Below, one piece after another: positions 26,848 through 35,872 of a DNA stretch of 64,000 nucleotides. Source of the DNA: Gemmatimonadota bacterium. Lineage in GTDB: Bacteria; Gemmatimonadota; Gemmatimonadetes; Longimicrobiales; RSA9. A program made the position numbers and the translations under genes. Positions within the stretch are counted from its first letter, which is position 1; each line of letters opens with the position of its first letter. The notes below the pieces were generated by a model. That model was not told where the DNA came from, made no database searches, and saw only the letters and a list, made by a program, of their open reading frames with translations. The stretch covers positions 56,567 to 120,566 of the forward strand of contig SLCC01000020.1 of NCBI GenBank assembly GCA_007126035.1. The letters run 5' to 3'.

Positions 26848-27810
26848 TCACATCCGCCACGTCCAATCGTCGGACCCGAAGCGGGGGGTCAGCCGGTCGA
26901 GACTCTCCAACTCCTCCGCCTTCAGATCCGATTGGGCAAGGACGGTGCCGAAGACCGTCTCGAAACCACTGGCCACCAACGTGACCAGCTCCTGCCAGGC
27001 AGGCCGGTGCCCCAGCTCCTCGTCGACGGTGGTCCAGCCCGGGGTCGCCCCCACCGCACGCCACATGGCGCCGCCCTCAGCGTACACCACCCCAACGGCG
27101 CCGATCCCGGCCGCGCCGGCGCCGGGCCGGGCCGGGCCAGCGCCTGTGCCGACGCCCCGGGACGCCTGAAACAGCAGGTCCTCCGCGACACCCTGGCTCC
27201 CGCCCAGGAGTAGTGAGCCATGCTGGAGGATCACGCGCCCCTCCGTCCGCTGGGCGCTGCCCACCAGCTTGCGACCGCCTGCCACCACCTCGCCTGGCGC
27301 AGGTCGACGGAAACAGGCATCGCTCCACTCGACCTTGCCGGCCCCGCCCGCTCCGGTACCCATGGCCGGCGCCACCATTGCGCGTATACCCAGCTCCAGG
27401 AGCCCGGCTACCAGGGCCTGGTTGATCCGGCGGTATGCATCCCGTGGCCGACCGATCAGCCTTAGCGGCGCCACCACGGCGTAGGTCAGTTCGTCGTCGT
27501 GGAGCACCGCCTGACCGCCGGTGGGCCGGCGGACGAAGTCGATACCGCGCGTGCGGGCACGAGCAACGTCGTAGAGGCCCCGGGCCGGCTGGTTCCGGCC
27601 GAAGGACAGGCAGGCGGGGTCCCAGCGGTAGAACCGCAGCACCGGCGGGCCGCCGGCTTGAACCGAGGCCAGCAGGGCCGCGTCCAGGGCCATGTTGGTG
27701 GCGCCGTCAAGTGGCCGCAGCTCGCCGCCGTCGCCGAGGATCAGGCGCCAGGTCGAATGGTCACGATCGCCGGGCGACGACTCGCCCCGCGTCCCTCCAC
27801 AGGCATTCAT
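26848..27810 (-). CDS. Lipoate-protein ligase A family protein
   Basis: Enzyme of about 320 residues of the biotin/lipoate ligase fold (PF03099), attaching lipoyl or octanoyl groups to H-protein and E2 domains. Seen: NMALDAALL, the RFYRWDPACLSFGRNQP strand, and the RRPTGGQAVLHDDELTYAV core with RRxTGG and His, followed by GRKLVGSAQRT with the catalytic-type Lys. Start is uncertain: ATG 27810 lacks a strong ribosome site and the track start is 27894. Its place right after gcvP, with gcvH near, fits lipoylation of the glycine-cleavage H protein. Confidence 0.87.
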   Translation of the reverse strand: MNACGGTRGESSPGDRDHSTWRLILGDGGELRPLDGATNMALDAALLASVQAGGPPVLRFYRWDPACLSFGRNQPARGLYDVARARTRGIDFVRRPTGGQAVLHDDELTYAVVAPLRLIGRPRDAYRRINQALVAGLLELGIRAMVAPAMGTGAGGAGKVEWSDACFRRPAPGEVVAGGRKLVGSAQRTEGRVILQHGSLLLGGSQGVAEDLLFQASRGVGTGAGPARPGAGAAGIGAVGVVYAEGGAMWRAVGATPGWTTVDEELGHRPAWQELVTLVASGFETVFGTVLAQSDLKAEELESLDRLTPRFGSDDWTWRM

Positions 27811-27953
27811 GGTGATCCGGTCGATGCTGGTGTTTCGCTCCAGAACGAGGCACGTGCGGAAGAGCCGGGGCAGGTGGTTCCGGGCGCTCCGCACGCCCCA
27901 CCTGCCCCGCTCCTCCAGAGCTTCAGCGGACTGCTACCGTCCGGGCCCCTAGG

Positions 27954-28001
27954 AGGGTGATCGGAAAGGGGAGTGGGCCGCTCCCCCTTTCCGATCACCC
28001 T
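27954..28001. terminator. Very strong hairpin between gcvP and lplA
   Basis: Near-perfect 20-bp inverted repeat: AGGGTGATCGGAAAGGGGAG and its complement with one extra C, 7-nt loop. It starts 2 bp after the gcvP stop codon. No T tract follows in either direction, so it may slow polymerase, protect the gcvP mRNA 3' end, or terminate inefficiently. Confidence 0.6.
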
Positions 28002-28002
28002 T

Positions 28003-30912
28003 CTACACTTCCACGGTCTCGTACTCGTCTACCGGCGGGCAGGCGCAGACCAGGTTGCGGTCCCCGAAGGCGACCTGGATCCTGCCGACGCAGGGCCAGA
28101 ACTTGTTCTCCCTGTTCGGCTTCGGGAAGACGGCCAGCTCCCGGGAGTAGGGGCGGTCCCAGTCGTCGCTCACCACCATGTCGGCAGTGTGAGGCGCGTT
28201 GCTGACGGGGTTGTTCCCCGGCTCCCACTCGCCCGCCTCGATCTTCCGGATCTCGTCGCGGATGGCGATCATGGCATCGCAGAACCGGTCCAGCTCCTCC
28301 TTCGACTCGCTCTCCGTGGGCTCCACCATGAGGGTGCCGGGAACGGGGAACGAGACGGTGGGCGCGTGGAAACCGTAGTCGATGAGCCGCTTGGCGATAT
28401 CGATGGCGTCCACCCCAGTGGCCGGCTTCAGGGGCCGCGGGTCGATGATGCACTCGTGGGCCACCGTGCCGTCGCGCCCGGTGTAGAGGACCTCGAAGTG
28501 GCCTTCCAGCCGGCGAGCCACGTAGTTGGCGCTCAGGATGGCCAGCTCGGTGGCATCCCTCAGCCCCTCGGCGCCCATCAGCCGGATGTACATCCAGGAG
28601 ATGGGGAGTATGCTGGGGCTGCCGAAGGGCGCGGCGCTGATGGCGCCGATGGCCCGGTCGCCGCCGGTCTTCACCACCGGGTGCCCGGGCAGGAACGGCG
28701 CCAGGTGCTCGGCCACGCCGATGGGACCCATGCCGGGGCCGCCACCGCCGTGTGGGATGGCGAAGGTCTTGTGCAGGTTTAGGTGCACCACGTCGCCGCC
28801 GAAGTCGCCAGGCCTGCTCACGCCCACCATGGCGTTCATGTTGGCGCCGTCGATGTAGACCTGGCCGCCCGCATCATGGACGATCTCGCAGATCTCGCGG
28901 ATCGACTCCTCGAAGATGCCGTGGGTCGACGGGTAGGTGACCATGATGGCAGCAAGCCGGTCACGGTACTGGTCCGCCTTCACCCGCAAATCGGGGACGT
29001 CGATGTTGCCGTTCTCGTCGCTCTTGACCACCACGACCTCGAGGCCGGCCATCACGGCGCTGGCGGGATTGGTGCCGTGGGCGGACTGGGGGATCAGGCA
29101 GACGTCACGGTGCCACTCGCCACGGTCCTGGTGATAGCCGCGGATCACCAGCAGGCCCGCCAGCTCGCCCTGGCTGCCGGCGTTGGGCATCATGGAGACG
29201 GCGTGGAAGCCGGTGACCTCGGCCAACCAGGTCTCGAGCTGGCTGATCATCTCCCGGTAGCCCGCGGTCTGGTCCTCGGGGGCGAAGGGGTGCATGAAGC
29301 CCAGCTCCGGCCAGCTCACAGGATACATCTCGGCCGTGGCGTTCAGCTTCAGCGTGCAGGAGCCCAGTGGGATCATGGACCCGGTCAGAGAGATGTCGCG
29401 GTTCTCGAGCCGCTTCAGGTACCGGAGCATCTCGTGCTCCGAATGGAACTTGTGGAACACCGGGTGCGTCATGTAGGCGCTGGTCCGCTGGAACGGCTCG
29501 GGGAACGACGGCTTCATGGCCCCGCCCAGCTCGTCCAGCCAGCCCTGGAACCGGGCACGGTCGGCCGAGCCCTCCTCCACGGCGAACACCTCCATCAGGT
29601 CCAGCAGGTCGACCCGGCAGACAGCCTCGTCCAGGGCCACTGCCACGGTGGAGTGGTCCACCCGCCGCAGGTTGATACCGCGCCCCAGGGCCCGCTCCAT
29701 GATGACGTCCGCGTCACCGCCGGCCACCTGGACCCGGAGCGTGTCGAAGAATGGACGATGGACGATGGTGTGGCCGAGGCGCTCGAGGGCGTCGGCCAGC
29801 ACTGCGGTCAGGCGATGGACCCGCTCGGCGATGGCGCGTACGCCGTCGGGGCCATGATAGACACCGTACATGCCCGCCATGACCGCCAGCAGGACCTGGG
29901 CGGTGCAGACGTTGCTCGTGGCCTTCTCCCGCCGGATGTGCTGCTCACGGGTCTGGAGCGCCATGTAGTAGGCGTCCTTGCCCCGTGAGTCCTTCGAGAT
30001 ACCGATGATCCGGCCCGGGACCAGCCGCTTGAACTCCTCCTTCGTGGCGAAATAGCCGGCGTGCGGACCGCCGAAGCCCATGGGCACGCCGAACCGCTGG
30101 GTGCTGCCCACCGCCACGTCCGCGCCCCACTCGCCGGGCGGCGTCAACAGCGCCAGCGACAGCAGGTCCGCCGCCGCCACCACCAGGGCGCCCGCGGCGT
30201 GGGCCCGCTCGACCAGGTCGCCATAATCGTGGAGCGCGCCGTCGGCCGCCGGGTACTGGACCAGCACGCCGAACACGTCGTCGCCGATCTCCCACTCCCG
30301 GTGGTCTCCCACCTCCACCTCCCAGCCGCGGGCCCAGGCCCGGGTCTTCACCACGTCGATGGTCTGGGGCAGACAGTCCCGGGAGACGAGAAACTTCGTA
30401 CGCTTCCCCCTCAGGACGCCGTGACACATGGCCATGGCCTCCGCCGCGGCGGTGCCCTCGTCCAGCAGCGACGAGTTGGCTATCTCCAGGCCGGTCAGGT
30501 CGATGACCATGGTCTGGTAGACCAGCAGCGCCTCGAGACGGCCCTGGGAGATCTCCGCCTGGTAGGGGGTATAGGCCGTGTACCAGCCCGGGTTCTCCAG
30601 GATGTTCCGCTGGATGACCGGCGGCGTGATGGTCCCGTTGTAGCCCAGACCGATATACGACCGGAACAGGCGGTTCTTGCCGGCGATGGCACGCAGCTCA
30701 CGCAGCGCCTCGTACTCGCTCCGCGGCTCGTCCAGCTCCAGCGACCGCTCCAGCCGGATGGACCGGGGGACGGCCGTATCGATCAATGCGTCCACGGAAT
30801 CGAACCCCACCGTCTCGAGCATCTCCCGGACATCGTCTTCCCGGGGCCCTATGTGACGGCGGACGAAGAGGTCGGTAATGGCCAGCGTGTGACGTCTATC
30901 TTCAACGGACAT
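28003..30912 (-). CDS. gcvP: Glycine dehydrogenase (decarboxylating), full-length P protein
   Basis: PLP enzyme of the glycine cleavage system, 969 residues, single-chain form (not the gcvPA/gcvPB split). It decarboxylates glycine and passes the aminomethyl group to the lipoyl arm of GcvH. The PLP lysine is in [18 protein letters not shown]; the N-terminal half has [19 protein letters not shown] and [22 protein letters not shown] 30912 begins at the family-typical N terminus; the track start at 31074 is an artefact. gcvH is at 36585; gcvT is not in the window. A candidate promoter lies 60 bp upstream; no glycine riboswitch was seen. Confidence 0.97.
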   Translation of the reverse strand: MSVEDRRHTLAITDLFVRRHIGPREDDVREMLETVGFDSVDALIDTAVPRSIRLERSLELDEPRSEYEALRELRAIAGKNRLFRSYIGLGYNGTITPPVIQRNILENPGWYTAYTPYQAEISQGRLEALLVYQTMVIDLTGLEIANSSLLDEGTAAAEAMAMCHGVLRGKRTKFLVSRDCLPQTIDVVKTRAWARGWEVEVGDHREWEIGDDVFGVLVQYPAADGALHDYGDLVERAHAAGALVVAAADLLSLALLTPPGEWGADVAVGSTQRFGVPMGFGGPHAGYFATKEEFKRLVPGRIIGISKDSRGKDAYYMALQTREQHIRREKATSNVCTAQVLLAVMAGMYGVYHGPDGVRAIAERVHRLTAVLADALERLGHTIVHRPFFDTLRVQVAGGDADVIMERALGRGINLRRVDHSTVAVALDEAVCRVDLLDLMEVFAVEEGSADRARFQGWLDELGGAMKPSFPEPFQRTSAYMTHPVFHKFHSEHEMLRYLKRLENRDISLTGSMIPLGSCTLKLNATAEMYPVSWPELGFMHPFAPEDQTAGYREMISQLETWLAEVTGFHAVSMMPNAGSQGELAGLLVIRGYHQDRGEWHRDVCLIPQSAHGTNPASAVMAGLEVVVVKSDENGNIDVPDLRVKADQYRDRLAAIMVTYPSTHGIFEESIREICEIVHDAGGQVYIDGANMNAMVGVSRPGDFGGDVVHLNLHKTFAIPHGGGGPGMGPIGVAEHLAPFLPGHPVVKTGGDRAIGAISAAPFGSPSILPISWMYIRLMGAEGLRDATELAILSANYVARRLEGHFEVLYTGRDGTVAHECIIDPRPLKPATGVDAIDIAKRLIDYGFHAPTVSFPVPGTLMVEPTESESKEELDRFCDAMIAIRDEIRKIEAGEWEPGNNPVSNAPHTADMVVSDDWDRPYSRELAVFPKPNRENKFWPCVGRIQVAFGDRNLVCACPPVDEYETVEV

Positions 30913-30971
30913 TGTCCCGCCTTGAATCGTGCGTTTAACGGGTTTCGCCCCGGGGGGCGGCTCAGCACTGC

Positions 30972-31000
30972 AAGGTATTCCGGGGAGGTTACGGTCACAA
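30972..31000 (-). promoter_or_regulatory. Candidate gcvP promoter
   Basis: Minus strand TTGTGA (31000-30995), 17 bp, TACCTT (30977-30972); leader about 53 nt. Moderate match at both boxes. Confidence 0.45.
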
Positions 31001-31053
31001 GGCGGGCGAGCGCGGCCCTGTGCAGAACCGGTGCGGCCATCACCTCCGCCGCC

Positions 31054-31059
31054 TATCTT
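31054..31059 (+). promoter_or_regulatory. -10 element TATCTT seven bases before ATG
   Basis: TATCTT at 31054-31059 followed by seven bases and the ATG at 31067, predicting a leaderless mRNA. No good -35 box at 16-18 bp. Confidence 0.4.
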
Positions 31060-31066
31060 TGTGGGT

Positions 31067-31543
31067 ATGTCCAACGTCGCCGCTCGCCTGACGGCCAGTT
31101 GGGACCGCCTTTCGGGAGTGCCGGGCGGTCGCCGGGTATTCGACCTTGTGCTGCGTCAAGTAGTGCCCTATTCCGGGTCGATCAAGCCGCGCGTCCTGGC
31201 TCTGAGCCCCGGCCACGCCCGAGTGGAGATCCGGGAGCGACGCCGCCTCCGCAACCATCTCCGTTCCGTCCACGCCCTGGCCCTGGCCAACCTGGGCGAG
31301 CTGGCCAGCGGGCTGGCCATGACCACGGCCCTGCCCCCCGGGGTGCGGGGCATCCCCGTCCGGATCGAGATCGACTACTTGAAGAAGGCCCGCGGCCGGA
31401 TCACCGCGCACGGCCGTGCCAACCCGCCCCGGGCGGTCCACCAGACCCAGACCTCCACAGCCACCGCCGACCTCACCGACGAAGCCGGCGAAACCATCGC
31501 CCACATGACCGTGATATGGCACCTCTCCCCAACGCCCCCATGA
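31067..31543 (+). CDS. Hotdog-fold thioesterase-like protein (DUF4442/PaaI type)
   Basis: A 158-residue protein of the DUF4442 hotdog type, likely acting on or binding acyl-CoA. Recognisable are [20 protein letters not shown] (the substrate-pocket helix with the HN/HxxA pattern) and [18 protein letters not shown] 31067 is preferred; the upstream frame is non-coding. There is no ribosome-binding site, and a TATCTT box just upstream suggests leaderless expression. It is divergent from gcvP. Specific substrate unknown. Confidence 0.72.
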   Translation: MSNVAARLTASWDRLSGVPGGRRVFDLVLRQVVPYSGSIKPRVLALSPGHARVEIRERRRLRNHLRSVHALALANLGELASGLAMTTALPPGVRGIPVRIEIDYLKKARGRITAHGRANPPRAVHQTQTSTATADLTDEAGETIAHMTVIWHLSPTPP

Positions 31544-31688
31544 CCCCAATTAGCACAGCGAGCCCATTTGCGAGGCCACCAGGCCGGGCCGATGCGAGCA
31601 CCGCGAGCCCTACGGCGAGGCTGACGGCCGAGCCCGCCTGCGCGGCCGAAGGACGCGCCCGCATGCGAGCGCAGCGAGCCCCCCGGCC

Positions 31689-32702
31689 ATGACCACCCCC
31701 CTGCACCACCACACCCGCACGCGCCACCCGATAATCTGCGGCCCCATGTATCCCTGCTCCAATCCGGAGCTGGTGGCCGCTGCATCCGCGGCTGGCGGCA
31801 TCGGGATCGTCCAGCCCGTATCCCTGACCTTCGTCCACGGCCACGACTTCCGCGCGGGTCTCCGCTACATCCGCAGCCTCACCGATCGACCCGTGGGGAT
31901 GAACGCCCTGATCGAGTCATCGTCGCGGGCCTACGAGCGACGGATGGAGGAGTGGGTGGACATCGCTCTGGAGGAGGGGATCCGCTTCTTCGTGACGTCG
32001 CTGGGTAAGCCGAAATGGGTGGTGGACCGGGTATCGAAGGTGGGCGGCGTCGTCTACCACGACGTGACGGAGCGGAAGTGGGCGCTGAAGGCGGTGGACA
32101 GCGCCGTCCACGGGCTGATAGCGGTGAACAGCCGGGCTGGCGGCCATGCGGGGCCCAAGACGCCCGCGGAGCTCATGGACGAGCTGGGAGAGCTGGGGCT
32201 GCCCCTGGTCTGCGCCGGCGGCGTCGGCTCGCCGACGGAGTTCATCGATGCCCTCCGTCTCGGTTACGACGGCGTCCAGATGGGCACGCGCTTCATCGCC
32301 ACCACAGAATGCACCGCGGCCCAGCCGTACAAGCAGGCCATTGTCGACGCGGGCGAGGATGACATCCTGCTGACGGAGCGGGTTACCGGCGTGCCACTGG
32401 CGGTGATCCGTACGCCGTATGTGGAGCGGCTGGGCACGCGGGCCGGGCCCATCGCCCGCCGCATGCTCCGCGGCCGCCGCAGCAAGCGCGTGATGCGCAC
32501 CCTCTACGCCCTCTGGTCCGGGTGGAAGCTGAAGAAGTCGTCGTACGACGAGTCGGGCAAGCGCGACTTCTGGCAGGCCGGCCGGAGCGTGGCCGGGATC
32601 CACGACATCCGGCCGACCGGCCAGATCATCGGCGAGCTCGTCGCCGCGGCCCGCTCCGCCGGCGTGTTACCGGCCGACCCGCGGGATCAGGCGGAGCGCT
32701 AG
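31689..32702 (+). CDS. Nitronate monooxygenase / 2-nitropropane dioxygenase family flavoprotein
   Basis: FMN-dependent TIM-barrel enzyme of 337 residues. Family marks include RHPIICGPMYPCSNPELVAAAS at the N terminus, LIAVNSRAGGHAG (the His-containing phosphate and active-site loop) and LVCAGGVGSPTEFIDALRLGYDGVQMGTRF (FMN phosphate-binding region). The C-terminal about 80 residues are rich in Arg/Lys and less conserved. It may detoxify nitronates or act as a related enoyl reductase; the sequence alone does not decide. The preceding 145 bp contain degenerate GCGAGCC repeats but no gene. Confidence 0.87.
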   Translation: MTTPLHHHTRTRHPIICGPMYPCSNPELVAAASAAGGIGIVQPVSLTFVHGHDFRAGLRYIRSLTDRPVGMNALIESSSRAYERRMEEWVDIALEEGIRFFVTSLGKPKWVVDRVSKVGGVVYHDVTERKWALKAVDSAVHGLIAVNSRAGGHAGPKTPAELMDELGELGLPLVCAGGVGSPTEFIDALRLGYDGVQMGTRFIATTECTAAQPYKQAIVDAGEDDILLTERVTGVPLAVIRTPYVERLGTRAGPIARRMLRGRRSKRVMRTLYALWSGWKLKKSSYDESGKRDFWQAGRSVAGIHDIRPTGQIIGELVAAARSAGVLPADPRDQAER

Positions 32703-32737
32703 ACAGCTCCGACCCGCACAGACCTCGCCGCCCTACC

Positions 32738-34243
32738 TCAGACCTCCGCCGCCGGCTCCGCCTCGGCCCTGGCGAAGAACGGCGCCCACTTCTCCTCGGG
32801 CGACGGCTTCGTCAGCAGGCTCACCACCACCATCAGCGTGATGGAGGTGATCACGGCGGGTATCACGATGTACTCGTAATTGGCGAAGTCGAAGGGCGCG
32901 CCGCCCAGCGTCACGGTGAAGTCGACGCCCATCCGGCTGAGCACGCTGATCCCCAGGATGCTGCCCATCCCGCCGGCTATGCACGCCACGCCGCCGGCCG
33001 GGGTCACCCGCTTCCAGAGGAAGCAGGCCAGGAGGGCTGGCGTGAGGCTGGCGCCGACCAGTGAGTAAGCGTACAGAGCCATTGCCAGCACCGTGTCGAA
33101 CTGGGTCAGGAGCACCAGGCCGATCCCGCCGAACAGGACCACGAACGCCCGCTGGAGCGCCAGCTTCTTCGCCTCCGACGCGTCGGGCGATATGAACCGC
33201 TCGTAGATGTCGTGGCTCACGTTGGTGGACGGCACCAGCAGGAAGGTGTTCCCCGTGGACAGAACGATGGCCACGGCGGCCGCCAGCAGCACCGCGCCCA
33301 GGACCACCGGCAGGCCGTGGGCGGCGATGAACAGGATCACCGTCTCGGACGCGGCCACGCCGACCACCGTCATCTCCTCGACCAGGCCCGGGAAGACGGC
33401 GCGCCCCACGATGGCGGTCAGGGCCAGCGTCGTCTCGATCAGCACGACGCCCAGGACCATCCCGATGACCGCCTTCCTGGCGGCCCCTTCGTTCCGGGCG
33501 GAATTGAACTTCTGGTACATCCCGCTCTCGCCCAGCAGGAGCAGGAAGGTGGGCAGGGCCACCCCGAAGACCCAGAGCACGTTGTGGCCGCCGAGGACCG
33601 TGGTGTGGCCGGCGGGCAGCGCCGCCAGGATCTCGCCCACGCCGCCATTGGTGAAGACCAGGTACGGCAGGGCAAGCAGGATGGCGCCGGTGATGAGGAT
33701 CCCGTTCAGGATGTCGACGGTGACGATGGAGACCATCCCGGCCAGGGCCGTGAACGTCACGATCACGGCGGCGGTGATCAGCATCCCCTGGGTAGGCGTG
33801 ATGGCGCCGTCGGTAACGATGGACAGGATCCAGCCACCGCCGCGGAACTGGTAGGCGGCGATGGTGACGTAGGCCAGGACGATGGCCAGAGTCCCGAGCA
33901 GCCTGGCTGCGGGATTGTACCGCTGCTCCAGCAGGTCCGGCACCGTGTACTGGGCGATCCGCCGGACCCTGGCCGCAAGGAAGAAGGCCACGACCAGGCC
34001 CACCCAGGCGCCGAAGGAGAACCAGAGCTTGGCGATGCCGACGCGGTAGGCCAGCCCTGCGCCGCCGAACAACGAGCCCGACCCGATCCAGGTGCAGACC
34101 AGCGTTCCCACCAACAGCAGCACCGGCACGTTCCGCCCGGCCACCATGAAGTCAGCGTGACTCTTGACGTTCCGCGACCGCCACAAGCTGATCCCGACCA
34201 GGATGAGCGGGTATGCTATGACTACAAGCACGAGCAACGACAT
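32738..34243 (-). CDS. Sodium:solute symporter (SSS family)
   Basis: Inner-membrane secondary transporter of 501 residues with about 13 hydrophobic segments, taking up a solute with Na+. The first helix is followed by VKSHADFMVAGRNVPVLLL and GTLVCTWIGSGSLFGGAGLAYRVG, then FLAARVRRIAQYTVPDLLEQRY, all typical of the LeuT-fold SSS family. ATG 34243 has AGAGGAAGCC upstream; the track adds 41 residues with no membrane character. The substrate (proline, pantothenate, acetate, sugar) cannot be read. It converges on the nitronate monooxygenase with 35 bp between. Confidence 0.9.
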   Translation of the reverse strand: MSLLVLVVIAYPLILVGISLWRSRNVKSHADFMVAGRNVPVLLLVGTLVCTWIGSGSLFGGAGLAYRVGIAKLWFSFGAWVGLVVAFFLAARVRRIAQYTVPDLLEQRYNPAARLLGTLAIVLAYVTIAAYQFRGGGWILSIVTDGAITPTQGMLITAAVIVTFTALAGMVSIVTVDILNGILITGAILLALPYLVFTNGGVGEILAALPAGHTTVLGGHNVLWVFGVALPTFLLLLGESGMYQKFNSARNEGAARKAVIGMVLGVVLIETTLALTAIVGRAVFPGLVEEMTVVGVAASETVILFIAAHGLPVVLGAVLLAAAVAIVLSTGNTFLLVPSTNVSHDIYERFISPDASEAKKLALQRAFVVLFGGIGLVLLTQFDTVLAMALYAYSLVGASLTPALLACFLWKRVTPAGGVACIAGGMGSILGISVLSRMGVDFTVTLGGAPFDFANYEYIVIPAVITSITLMVVVSLLTKPSPEEKWAPFFARAEAEPAAEV

Positions 34244-34492
34244 GGCTTCCTCTCCGATGCGAGCTTCCCACGATCGGGGGGCAACTTGGGGCGTCGCCGG
34301 CCGCAGCGCCACTGTTGCCGGGTGCTCGAGCCCGGGTGGATGGGCGACGACCTGCGTCTCCGGCATGCCGTGACGGCGCGGGCGCCCGCCAAGCCGGCTG
34401 GCCGGCCTTGCCCCGAAGCACGATCACCCGCACCATAGCCCTGGCCGGAGGACCCGCCGGACCAGGGGCTACACTCGATGCGGAGGATAGAA

Positions 34493-34843
34493 ATGCCCCC
34501 CCAAGACGACGACACCCTGTATTGCCGCCGCTGCCGTATGCCTGGAACAGTAGACGAGCTGGATCGCATGCTCTGGTGCGACGAGTGCAAGCGGGCGGAA
34601 CGCCGTCGCGCCGGCTGGCTGGGCCGCGCCCTGGGCTTCGCCGCCGCCATCGCCCTGTCATTCTGGATCGCCATCGTGATACAACCGTCAGACCAGTTCC
34701 TGCTCCTCTGGGCGCTGGTCGTCATCGTGGCCTTCTACCTCCTGTCCCGGCTGGGCCAGGAGTTGCTGTACGGAGTGTTCAGGATAAGGAACGTGCCGGG
34801 GGCACGGGCAGGCGACCAGGACGAGGACAGGCGAGCGGAGTGA
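34493..34843 (+). CDS. Zinc-ribbon membrane protein, unknown function
   Basis: A 116-residue protein. The N-terminal zinc ribbon has two CxxC pairs (CRRC and CDEC, residues about 11-33), followed by two hydrophobic segments (about 48-65 and 70-90) and a charged tail. GGAGG sits six bases before ATG 34493. A TACACT box at 34470 may be its -10. The stop overlaps the next small gene (GTGA). Not recognised as a named family. Confidence 0.65.
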   Translation: MPPQDDDTLYCRRCRMPGTVDELDRMLWCDECKRAERRRAGWLGRALGFAAAIALSFWIAIVIQPSDQFLLLWALVVIVAFYLLSRLGQELLYGVFRIRNVPGARAGDQDEDRRAE

Positions 34844-35007
34844 ACCGGAAGGCACGACGACGGCGGGAGCGGCGCTACCGGCGGGGGCGCCGCCGCACCC
34901 AGCAACAGCGACCTCCAATCCTGGTGATACTGGTCGTCGCGATCCTGCTGGTGTTCTTCCTGCTCCGGCGCGTAGGGGCAGAAGCGGCGATCCCCGGGCT
35001 CGGCTGA
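34840..35007 (+). CDS. Small basic single-pass membrane protein
   Basis: A 55-residue product starting at GTG 34840, which overlaps the stop of the zinc-ribbon gene (GTGA). The N-terminal about 25 residues are mostly Arg (KARRRRERRYRRGRRR), followed by one hydrophobic helix (ILVILVVAILLVFFLL). The orientation should be N-in. In the ORF track it is hidden inside a 230-residue spurious frame. Coupling to the upstream gene is the main support. Confidence 0.5.
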   Translation: MNRKARRRRERRYRRGRRRTQQQRPPILVILVVAILLVFFLLRRVGAEAAIPGLG

Positions 35008-35020
35008 GCCGCCGGCCGCC

Positions 35021-35599
35021 TCAGTCCTCCATGTCGCCACGCAGCCGATGCGCGAACGCCGAGCGGAGCTTAGCCACCTTGGGCGCGATGCTTACGCGGC
35101 AGTACGGCTGGTCCGGGTTCCTGCGGTAGTACTGGCGATGCTCCGCCTCCGCGGGGTAGAACTCGCCCAGCGGCTCGACCTCCGTCACGATCGGCGCCCC
35201 GAACGTATCCGACGCCTCCAGCTCCGACATCATGGTCTCCGCCACGGCATGCTGGTCCTCGTCCTCGTACAGGATGATCGAGCGGTACTGCGTCCCCACA
35301 TCGGCGCCCTGCCGGTCCGGCGTGGTGGGGTCATGGATGGCGAAGAAGACTTCCAGGAGGTCCCGGTAGGCGATGACCTCCGGGTCGAACTCCACCCGCA
35401 CCACCTCGGCGTGACCCGTGCGGCCAGTGCAGACCTCCCGATATGTGGGATCCGGCGCGTGCCCGCCCGCGTAGCCGGACTCCACGGACCTCACGCCCTC
35501 GAGCCGCTCGAACACCGCCTCGAGGCACCAGAAGCAACCACCACCCAGCGTAGCGGTCTCGATCCGTCCTTGACCCTCCACCACAGCACCCTCCGTCAT
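35021..35599 (-). CDS. msrA: Peptide methionine-(S)-sulfoxide reductase
   Basis: Repairs oxidised methionine in proteins using thioredoxin, 192 residues. The active site is LGGGCFWCLEAVFERLEGV with the catalytic Cys near residue 22. GYAGGHAPDPTYREVCTGRTGHAE and the TPDRQGADVGTQYRS block are also present. Length is typical. No msrB is attached. The start at 35599 leaves a few disordered residues before the fold. Confidence 0.95.
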   Translation of the reverse strand: MTEGAVVEGQGRIETATLGGGCFWCLEAVFERLEGVRSVESGYAGGHAPDPTYREVCTGRTGHAEVVRVEFDPEVIAYRDLLEVFFAIHDPTTPDRQGADVGTQYRSIILYEDEDQHAVAETMMSELEASDTFGAPIVTEVEPLGEFYPAEAEHRQYYRRNPDQPYCRVSIAPKVAKLRSAFAHRLRGDMED

Positions 35600-35772
35600 T
35601 CGCTCCGCGACCCCGCATCGCCCGCACCCAGCTCGCCCCCCTGCCCGCCCACGACCTCAACACCCTCCACCAGCTCAGGACCACCAGCAGGGAAAACACC
35701 ATCCCCGCAATCGGAACGACATCATACACCACTCACCTCCCTTGCGAGGCCGCCAGGCCAAGCCCCCTGCCC

Positions 35773-35872
35773 GGCCCACAGGCCCGGGCCCACCTGCTCG
35801 GGCCACAGGCCCGGGCCCACCTGCCCGGGCCACAGGCCCGGGCCCACCTGCCCGGGCCACAGGCCCGGGCCC
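35773..35872. repeat. 27-bp tandem repeat, 3.7 copies
   Basis: Unit GGGCCACAGGCCCGGGCCCACCTGCCC without the last base or two in places; copies start at 35773, 35800, 35827 and 35854 (partial). The first copy has two changes. Each unit holds the palindrome GGCCCGGGCC. The array ends exactly at the stop codon of the hydrolase gene (35872-35874). Confidence 0.9.

Noticed and set aside
30913-31066. Glycine riboswitch upstream of gcvP
   Set aside because: None of the conserved riboswitch core sequences is present; the leader after the candidate promoter is only about 50 nt.
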